A stretch of 9,843 nucleotides of DNA from Candidatus Sumerlaeota bacterium (GTDB taxonomy: Bacteria; Sumerlaeota; Sumerlaeia; MWCT01), in contig JAPLSR010000466.1 in assembly GCA_026398545.1 (NCBI GenBank), positions 1-9,843 of the forward strand. The letters run 5' to 3'. The position numbers and the translations under genes were made by a program. Below, in pieces: positions 1 through 6,500 of the stretch; within the stretch, counting starts at the first letter, position 1; the number at the start of each line of letters is the position of its first letter. The notes under the pieces were generated by a model. The model was not told where the DNA came from and did no database searches. It worked only from the letters and a program-made list of their open reading frames with translations.

Positions 1-2060
1 AATTCCCTGTAATAGCGCCCGGCATCCTGCGGTCGCTTGAGGTTGTCCTTATAAAGTCGGGCGAGATTGAGATAGGAGACCGGGTCATCAGGGGCAAGGC
101 GCAATACCTCAATAAAACATCTCTCCGCCTCCGCTGGCTTATCCTCCTTAAGGGCGAGCATTCCCATATAATAGGGGGGAATGGGGTTATTGGGAAGGAG
201 GCGGGATGCCTCTCTGAAGAGTTCACCCGCCTTTTCATGGCGTCCGGCGCTCATTTCCAGACGTCCAAGCCCGATAAGCGGCAGGGGCGAGGCAGGGTCG
301 AGTTCGTGTGCCTTCTTTAAATACTCGCCAGCCTTCTCAGGACTTGCGTAATACTCAAGATACAACTCCCCAAGGCGGTCATAAAATATGGAGACGGTGG
401 GTTTCAGGCGGATGGCGGCGTTGTATTCATCAGCCGCCCTTTTGAAGAGCTGCGGCTGGCGTTTCATCTGACCCATGTCGCGCAGAGTCTCGGCGAGGTA
501 ATAATGCGCCGGAGGATAATCAGGTTCTATATAGATAACCTTTTCAAGGAGTCCCACAGCATCCTCATACCTCCCCATGCGGCGCAACAACTCCGCCTTG
601 TTGCTCATGGGAGTGCCGTAAAATGGGGCGATGCGGAGCGCCCGGTCAAAGTAAGAAAGCGCCTCACTGTCATGCGCATTATTCCGAATGAGGAGACTCC
701 CGAAGTTATTATAGATGCGCGCCGCACTGGGACTGGTCTTGATTGTTGTCAGATAAAGGGTCATGTCATCCTTCCAGACGGGATTTCTCAGGAGGCAGCG
801 CACACCGTAAGCAAGGACAAGGACGGCGCATGAGCCGGCAAGGATGCGCCCCGGATTCATCCAGCGGCGTCCCTTTCCGGTGGCAAGTCGTTCAGCCCCC
901 CTCTTTAGCGCCCATGCCAGAAATATGCAAAAGCCGGCAGATGGGAGATAAAGAAGCCGCTCGCCCACAAGAGTCCCGATGAGCTTGAAGGCATTGGAGA
1001 CCGGCGCGATGGCGCACAGAAAAAATAGAATGCCGAAGAGGGGCAGCGCCTCCCTCTTTCGCCAGAAATGATAAGTCAGCACAATAATCCCCAGAAGAAC
1101 GGCAAGGGAGCAAAGCGTCGCCATGTTGAAGAAACTCCATTCCAGCGGCACCTCGTTGTAAGAATAATCCGCCGTAAGGTCAATTGGCGCAACCAGAAGA
1201 TGAATATAAATCCCGAATGCCTTCAGCACGGTGGCATAATAGGCAACCCAGGCGCCCCTTTGCCGCGCCTCGATGAGGACATTATCAAGGACGGAAATCC
1301 TCATGCCGGAGGAAACAAATCCCCCAAGGGCATTCCTCCGCATGAGCATATAGAAACAAAAAACAAGGATATACAGGGCAAAAGGCATCCAGAGGCGTTT
1401 TGCAACACGGGTGTGCATATCACCGGCATCACGCCTCAGACCGGGGGCAAGCAGGATAACCAGAACCACCGCCGGAAGGAAGGCTATCGCCGTCTCTTTT
1501 GATAACAACCCAAGAAAGAAGGAAATGGCGCTGAGCGCATAATACAGGAGGGATAATTGCCGCTCCTTCCGCAGGGCAATGGTGTAGAATATCAAGGCGC
1601 TGAACACAAATACCGCCGAGAGGAGTTCCGCCCTCCCCACAACATTATTCACCACCTCCGTATGGACCGGATGGCTCGCAAATAACAGCGCCGCCGCCAG
1701 CCCGCTCCTCCGCTCAACACCAAGCCGTATCAGGAAATAAAAAAGCAAAACTGACACAAGGGCATGGAGGAGGACATTCAGCAGGCGATACCCGAACGGT
1801 CTGAGTCCGTTCACAAAGTAGTTCACGGCGAATGAAAAGACCGTCAGCGGGCGGTATTCATGAGACTGCTGACGCGCGCCGCCCCACCACCAGGTCGTCC
1901 TGAATATCTCCGGCGTGTTGCGCAAACTCCGGATAAGGACGTTATTCTGCACCATATCAACGTCATCAAAGGTGAATCCCCCCCATGGCGAATTGACATA
2001 GCACGCCAGCCCGACCAGAATGATTAGAAGCACCGCTCTCATTGGCTGACCATGATTCAT
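1..2060 (-). CDS. TMTC-like GT-C membrane glycosyltransferase with C-terminal TPR repeats (3' end outside window)
   Basis: About 686 residues are visible and the frame runs off base 1. The N-terminal two thirds are strongly hydrophobic with many membrane segments; the rest is tetratricopeptide repeats. Hallmarks of the TMTC family (eukaryotic TMTC1-4 O-mannosyltransferases and bacterial relatives) are visible: an FDD acidic pair near residues 31-33, the usual place of the GT-C catalytic aspartate; HPVHTE at 130-135 followed by GRAELL at 142-147; SKET around 187-190; GERLLYLPSAG around 366-376. From about residue 444 at least seven TPR units follow, many ending in the usual L-x-P. By analogy it would transfer a sugar from a lipid carrier at the outer face of the membrane; donor and acceptor cannot be told from sequence. 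Neither ATG 2060 (5 bases after the argB stop, suggesting coupling) nor in-frame ATG 2042 has a clear Shine-Dalgarno. Family assignment is firm, substrate unknown. Confidence 0.85.
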   Translation of the reverse strand, partial: MNHGQPMRAVLLIILVGLACYVNSPWGGFTFDDVDMVQNNVLIRSLRNTPEIFRTTWWWGGARQQSHEYRPLTVFSFAVNYFVNGLRPFGYRLLNVLLHALVSVLLFYFLIRLGVERRSGLAAALLFASHPVHTEVVNNVVGRAELLSAVFVFSALIFYTIALRKERQLSLLYYALSAISFFLGLLSKETAIAFLPAVVLVILLAPGLRRDAGDMHTRVAKRLWMPFALYILVFCFYMLMRRNALGGFVSSGMRISVLDNVLIEARQRGAWVAYYATVLKAFGIYIHLLVAPIDLTADYSYNEVPLEWSFFNMATLCSLAVLLGIIVLTYHFWRKREALPLFGILFFLCAIAPVSNAFKLIGTLVGERLLYLPSAGFCIFLAWALKRGAERLATGKGRRWMNPGRILAGSCAVLVLAYGVRCLLRNPVWKDDMTLYLTTIKTSPSAARIYNNFGSLLIRNNAHDSEALSYFDRALRIAPFYGTPMSNKAELLRRMGRYEDAVGLLEKVIYIEPDYPPAHYYLAETLRDMGQMKRQPQLFKRAADEYNAAIRLKPTVSIFYDRLGELYLEYYASPEKAGEYLKKAHELDPASPLPLIGLGRLEMSAGRHEKAGELFREASRLLPNNPIPPYYMGMLALKEDKPAEAERCFIEVLRLAPDDPVSYLNLARLYKDNLKRPQDAGRYYRE

Positions 2061-2065
2061 TCGTG

Positions 2066-2980
2066 CTATGGGATAATCTGTGTTCCGATGCCGCGGTCGG
2101 TGAAGAGCTCAAGGAGAAGGGAATGGGGAACACTGCCATCAAGGATGTGCGTCTTGGAGACCCCCGCCATGATTGCCTTCACGCACCCCCGCACCTTGGG
2201 AATCATGCCCCCCGTGATGACGCCCGATGTAATCAAATCCTCAACCTCACTCACACGGATGGTGGGGAGTATGCTGGATTCATCGCCCGGCTCGCGATAA
2301 ATCCCCTTCACGTCCGTAATCAGGACGAGCTTGGCAGCCCTGAGGGATGCGGCAATCTCCGCAGCCACGGAATCGGCGTTGATATTAAAGGTCTGCCCCG
2401 TCTCATCCACTCCGAGGGGCGAGATGACAGGTATGAACTGATTTTCGGCGAGGAGGGAGATGATACCTGGACGGATTTCCTCCACCTCGCCCACAAAACC
2501 AATATCGGCGCTCACGCCCTTTTCAGAGTCATTGATGCCCATCTTGCGCGCCGCTATGAGTCCGCCATCCTTGCCGCTGAGTCCCACGGCGTGACCGCCG
2601 GCATGGTTGATGCGGTTCACAATCTCCCCATTCAATTTCCCCGCCAGAACCATCTCCACAACATCAAGGGTCTCGGCGTCCGTAACGCGCTGACCCTCCA
2701 CAAAACGCGGCTTCATGCCCAGCTTCTTCATAAGGGCGGAGATTTCCGGTCCGCCTCCATGAACCACCACCGGATGCATCCCGACATGTTCCATGAGGAC
2801 TATATCCTGAATCACCGTGCGCTTAAGCTCCTCGTCAATCATGGCATTGCCGCCGTATTTGATGACGATGGTTGCACCGCGGAAGATGTTAATATAAGGC
2901 ATCGCCTCCACCAGAATGCGGGCGCGCTCAATGAGTTCTTCCAGCGGAAGATTGCGCAGGTCTTTCAATTCAGATTTCAT
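2066..2980 (-). CDS. argB: Acetylglutamate kinase (second step of arginine synthesis)
   Basis: Phosphorylates the gamma-carboxyl of N-acetyl-L-glutamate with ATP, in the cytoplasm. The 304-residue protein has the family's fixed motifs: KYGGNAM at 41-47, HGGGP at 74-78, GLSGKD at 133-138, NINADS at 199-204, TDVKGI at 222-227 and GGMIPK at 257-262. About 30 residues precede the first kinase strand. In hexameric, arginine-inhibited enzymes (Thermotoga, Pseudomonas) this N-terminal helix is the allosteric one, and E. coli lacks it, so feedback inhibition by arginine is likely (inference). I chose ATG 2980, which has a G-rich stretch at 2990-2994 nine bases upstream. An in-frame TTG at 3001 would add seven residues and is less likely. 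The gene is followed closely by the TMTC-like gene. It is separated from aroQ by the 4.9-kb inserted segment, and I see no convincing promoter in 2981-3065. Confidence 0.97.
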   Translation of the reverse strand: MKSELKDLRNLPLEELIERARILVEAMPYINIFRGATIVIKYGGNAMIDEELKRTVIQDIVLMEHVGMHPVVVHGGGPEISALMKKLGMKPRFVEGQRVTDAETLDVVEMVLAGKLNGEIVNRINHAGGHAVGLSGKDGGLIAARKMGINDSEKGVSADIGFVGEVEEIRPGIISLLAENQFIPVISPLGVDETGQTFNINADSVAAEIAASLRAAKLVLITDVKGIYREPGDESSILPTIRVSEVEDLITSGVITGGMIPKVRGCVKAIMAGVSKTHILDGSVPHSLLLELFTDRGIGTQIIP

Positions 2981-3065
2981 TCTCTCATTCCCCCAAAACA
3001 AATCGAAAGACAGATGTAAGCCATGTCATTTCCAAAAGCAATACATTCTTATCTAAGGAACAGGG

Positions 3066-3194
3066 TAATCATTTTCTCATAATTTCCAGGGCGGCGTTAA
3101 AGGCGAGGATATAACCATAAGCGCCGAATCCGGCAATCTGTCCGCGTACCACTGCGGCAATATAGGAATGATGGCGGAAATCCTCCCGCTCCGT
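3066..3194. repeat. Left copy of ~125-bp direct repeat (aroQ 3' end)
   Basis: This is a direct repeat of 7983-8110 at a constant offset of 4917 bases. Positions 3076-3188 align without gaps to 7993-8105 with two mismatches. Weaker similarity continues to 3066 on one side, through the stop codon. On the other side it runs a few bases past a one-base indel at 3189-3190. The repeat brackets the segment carrying the WD40 gene. Confidence 0.93.
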
Positions 3195-3203
3195 ATATAT
3201 CAT
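3069..3203 (-). pseudogene. Detached 3' fragment of aroQ (C-terminal ~39 codons)
   Basis: Read on the minus strand, this codes for the last part of a type II dehydroquinase, from the RED motif through RHHSY and GFGAYGY to MRK, then a TGA stop. It matches the end of the intact aroQ downstream (residues 108-146) with one amino-acid change, Asn for His139, and one silent change. Over 113 aligned bases 111 are identical. Similarity ends near 3190-3194, where an extra base shifts the frame relative to intact aroQ. An in-frame ATG at 3203 would give a 44-codon ORF, but it has no Shine-Dalgarno and lacks the N-terminal active-site residues, so it cannot be an enzyme. It is best read as the original 3' end of aroQ, displaced next to argB by the insertion. 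The near-identity of a non-functional piece points to a recent event or to gene conversion. Confidence 0.9.
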
Positions 3204-3261
3204 AATGATTATTAATATCTTGCTGTCGGTGCATTTTATATAATGCGCTCATTTTTTTGAC

Positions 3262-3295
3262 TTGACTTGAAAAACGTATCTGGCTATCAGATAAT
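3262..3295 (+). promoter_or_regulatory. Sigma-70-type promoter for the WD40 gene
   Basis: TTGAAA at 3267-3272, then 17 bases, then GATAAT at 3290-3295: both boxes match consensus at 5 of 6 positions with ideal spacing. An overlapping pair, TTGACT at 3262-3267 and TATCAG at 3285-3290, also has 17-base spacing, because TTGAC is tandemly repeated at 3257-3270. Transcription would start near 3302, giving a leader of about 220 bases before ATG 3522. This is prediction only. Confidence 0.55.
3277..3293. promoter_or_regulatory. Operator-like inverted repeat inside the promoter
   Basis: TATCTG, five bases, CAGATA: perfect 6-bp arms at 3277-3282 and 3288-3293. The dyad fills the promoter spacer and overlaps the -10 box, where a repressor dimer would block polymerase. 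No regulator gene is in the window. A 6-bp dyad in AT-rich DNA can arise by chance. Confidence 0.3.
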
Positions 3296-3373
3296 TTTAA
3301 AAATAGTTTCAATATCGAATCTGATTGTTATGCCCGCAAAACATCGGAGCACACAGAACATTATTTAATCCGT

Positions 3374-3446
3374 GGGCGTGCAATACTGGGTTTGCGTCCG
3401 CGCCAGCCAATACGGCTCCTGGAGCGACCATGCCACACACGTGGCA
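3374..3446 (+). ncRNA. Possible structured 5' leader element upstream of the WD40 gene
   Basis: Three potential stem-loops follow one another in this GC-rich stretch. The first is 3375-3383 with 3392-3399, eight pairs including two G-T and one bulged C. The second is AGCC 3405-3408 with GGCT 3414-3417, overlapped by an alternative palindrome GCTCC-T-GGAGC at 3415-3425. The third is TGCCAC 3431-3436 with GTGGCA 3441-3446. The competing pairings could form a switch, but I recognise no known riboswitch consensus. It could equally be leftover DNA from the insertion. Confidence 0.25.
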
Positions 3447-3509
3447 AATGTGTAATGATGAAAAGAAGGCTCTATCGCCTGAAGCGTTGGCGCATACTTA
3501 TTCTTTTTT

Positions 3510-3514
3510 GAGGA
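3510..3514 (+). promoter_or_regulatory. Ribosome binding site of the WD40 gene
   Basis: GAGGA lies seven bases before ATG 3522. It fixes the start of the large ORF and argues against the overlapping short frame that ends at 3528. Confidence 0.75.
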
Positions 3515-3521
3515 TAGAACC

Positions 3522-6500
3522 ATGTTGAACAGGTTTAACAATTTGGACGTTAAATTATTTTCATATCGTAAGGTATTTCTTCTGGTCTTATTTATTACAG
3601 TTCAATTGTTGTGTTTTGTGAATATTATTCTGGCTCAGGGACAGAATGTTGAGTTGGTGAGGCAGATTGGAGGGAAATTCAATACCGTTGCGGTTGATGG
3701 GAAATATGATTACATTGGGGAAGGAGAAGAAGTAGTTACAGAGCCAATGTTAACATTTTCTGGACATTACGGTTGGGTAACAAGTGTTGCGTTTTCTTAT
3801 GATGGAAAAATGGTTGTATCTAGTGATGATGATGGGAAAGTTATTGTATGGGATTCAACCACAGGTAACAAGATTATAACCATTATACTTAATAGTTGGT
3901 GGCCTCATGTAGCCTTTTCGAGAGATGGAAAACAAATTTTAACCGCTGGAGAAGGAGAACATGCAGCTAAAATATGGGATATTACCACAGGACAAGTTAT
4001 ATATACATTTCCAAGTTATGTGGATGCTTCTGTTTTATGTGCATGTTTTTCACCCAATGAAGATAGGATCCTAATGGGTTGCTATTTTACAGCAAGATTA
4101 TGGAATATTAAAACATATCAATATCTACAATTTTATTCTACATGGCCAATTTCAAATCGTGATGTTCATTGTGTTGCTTTTTCTCCAGATGGGGCAAAGA
4201 TATTGACTGGTATAAGTGGAGGACCGGAAGGAATAGTTGCGGATTTATGGGATGCTGAATCTGGGGAATGTTTATATTCTTTTTCAGGTCATACATCTCC
4301 CATATATACTGTATGTTATTCACCAGATCAATCTATTATTGTCACAGCATCCTCTGGCGAGATTAAAATATGGGATGGATTATTGAAAAATGAAATAAAG
4401 ACATTAGGAGGATTAGGTGGTGGTGATGTAGTTATATCACCTGATAGTCAAAAATTATTAATACCAACAAATGATGGAGCAATCATCTATAACATGAAAA
4501 CAAATAATATTGATGTCAGATTTTCTGGTCATGATAAATATAAATCCGTTACATCAGTGGCATTCTCATCAGATGGATGTCAAATTCTTACTGGTTCCAC
4601 TGATAAAACCGTCAAAATATGGAATATTCCTATTAAAGGAGATAATCTTTCTTTTCTGACCCCAACAAATAATAATAACTTCTTAGCTGGAGAAAATATA
4701 ATCATCACAATTCGTGCCACAAAAGATGGTTCCCCAATTCCTAACGCTCATATTACAGTCAATCTTTCAATTGGAACCAGAACCTGCACTTACACTGGTT
4801 TCCATGATGATGGAATAGATGGCGATGAAAAGGCAGGTGATGGCATCTATTCCAAGAGTATCGCCTTACCTGTGATAACTGGTTCATACACCCTCTCTGC
4901 CCATGCCACATATCAGGAAGGTGACCAGGCGAAGACCCTTGATGCGACCCCCATTAATATTACCATTGGAAAAGCCACTGCCGCCTTGCGCATCTCAGGC
5001 AAGGTGGGCGACGGATCGGGCCAGCCAGTTAATATCAATACCCTTGTGAATCTTGAAGGGAACGTCTCTGTTTCAAGCGGGCAATTGCCAGCTGGAATAA
5101 CCGCTTCAGTAACAGTGACAAAACCTGATAAGACTCAAACAAATATCTCACTTACATCAACGAATAATACTCTTTTCACCGGTCAGGTTCAGCTTGATCA
5201 GGCTGGTGAATATGAATTTCTCTTTCAACCTATCCCACCGGCGGGCAGTGGTTTAATTGCAGGAAATCAAAGTAAAAAAGTAAGAGTCGTTATTGGAGAT
5301 TTATCCATCAATATAATTTCTCCCGAGTCTCATTCTTATATCAATGTTATTAAAATTGATCTCGATTGCACAGTAATGCCAACTCAACTGGGAACAATCG
5401 TCAGGGTTTATAGAGGGGATGATCAAATAGCCTCCCTGTTTGGTCCGGTATCCACTCCTAATGATTCCAATCGTATACATTTCACTGGCGTTTATTCAAA
5501 CATTGCCGGAGGCCCGGTTACTTTGCGTTTTGTTGCGGAACACCCCTATTATAGATCGGCTGAGAAGAGTATAGATTTCACTATTAATAGTATATTTTAT
5601 GAAACCCTTTCTGAATATTTGAAAAGAATAGAAAGCCCCCCTCTGTCTATTCCATCACCTTATGAACCATTTGATGGTCGCGCCTATCCTGATCTTTCAA
5701 CTGTCCGACAGCAATTGGATTATGTTTCCGATGAAATGGATTTGCTTGTTGCAGGGGCGGATTGGCTGGAAGCTGAAATAACGGATTCATTCATTGATGC
5801 TGTAAAAGAAACTATCTTTTTGGGATTCCAGATAGGTTATAATGCTGAGCCTCCGCATCAAAGGACAATCAAATTCCAAGTTCCGGTGATTGAGTGGCCC
5901 GCTAATAATGCGGCTGAGGAATTTTATCAAGAGGCAACAAACATATATAGAAATGGTGCTTTGGGGAGAGATGTGGCTCATTTTATAAATACGGGTGAGG
6001 TCACTCGTCTTTTAAAATGGTATATTGCCGGACCTGTTGCAACAAAGGGTTATGAAACGGCGATTAAAAAAGGTATAAGCATGGGAGTAGATATCGCGGT
6101 GCCAGCCATTAAAGAAGTCTTTAAATGGGATGGGGGAACCCTGGCTTTTGCGCAAAGTCTTTGGGATAGGGATTGCCCATCTGTCTATAATCCCATGCGA
6201 AATAAGGTCTCGGAAGTTCGGCAGGAATTGGGGAATCACTATATCAAGAATGAACCACAAATTATTGAACATTTAAAAAGTGTAATGGCGGCGAATGATG
6301 TCAGGCTCAACTGGATGTTTGAAGATCTTTATGCATTTCACAGAAGGCTTTATGAAAAACAACATTCAAGTATTGGATTATGGGAAATTGCAGGTATCGC
6401 TCTGACTATCAGCGCTATTGCCTTTCCTGCAACAGCGCCCATAGCTATAGTTTGCGATTTATATTCCACCGGCTGCATAATGAATGATCTCTTGAACATT

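Larger units (their letters stand above)
3204..3521. other. Intergenic region: promoter, operator-like dyad and possible structured leader; no gene supported
   Basis: These 318 bases lie between the aroQ fragment and the WD40 gene. The first part (3204-3330) is AT-rich and holds the promoter described separately, plus a small inverted repeat GCATT/AATGC at 3231-3246. From about 3330 the base composition becomes clearly GC-richer and several hairpins can be drawn. The final 12 bases hold the ribosome binding site of the WD40 gene. A plus-strand frame of 67 codons from 3325 overlaps the WD40 start and shows no recognisable protein features. Confidence 0.6.

Noticed and set aside
504..1502. Several plus-strand frames in the left region
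   Set aside because: They oppose the continuous minus-strand TMTC-like frame, which has clear family motifs and TPRs and runs off the window edge.
2042..3019. 325-codon plus-strand open frame opposite argB
   Set aside because: It is the antisense shadow of argB, whose minus-strand product has every acetylglutamate kinase motif; the plus-strand translation is His/Arg/Asp-rich with no family features.
3097..3312. 71-codon minus-strand frame over the aroQ fragment
   Set aside because: It reads the fragment out of the aroQ frame. Only a few residues (IYG) near the breakpoint resemble AroQ, because an extra base at 3189-3190 shifts the frame.
3330..3500. Integron attC site or known riboswitch
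   Set aside because: No paired R/L core boxes of attC and no riboswitch consensus could be found by eye; only generic hairpins remain.
3325..3528. 67-codon plus-strand frame before the WD40 gene
   Set aside because: No Shine-Dalgarno, no recognisable domain, overlaps the WD40 start in another frame, and the GAGGA site serves ATG 3522.
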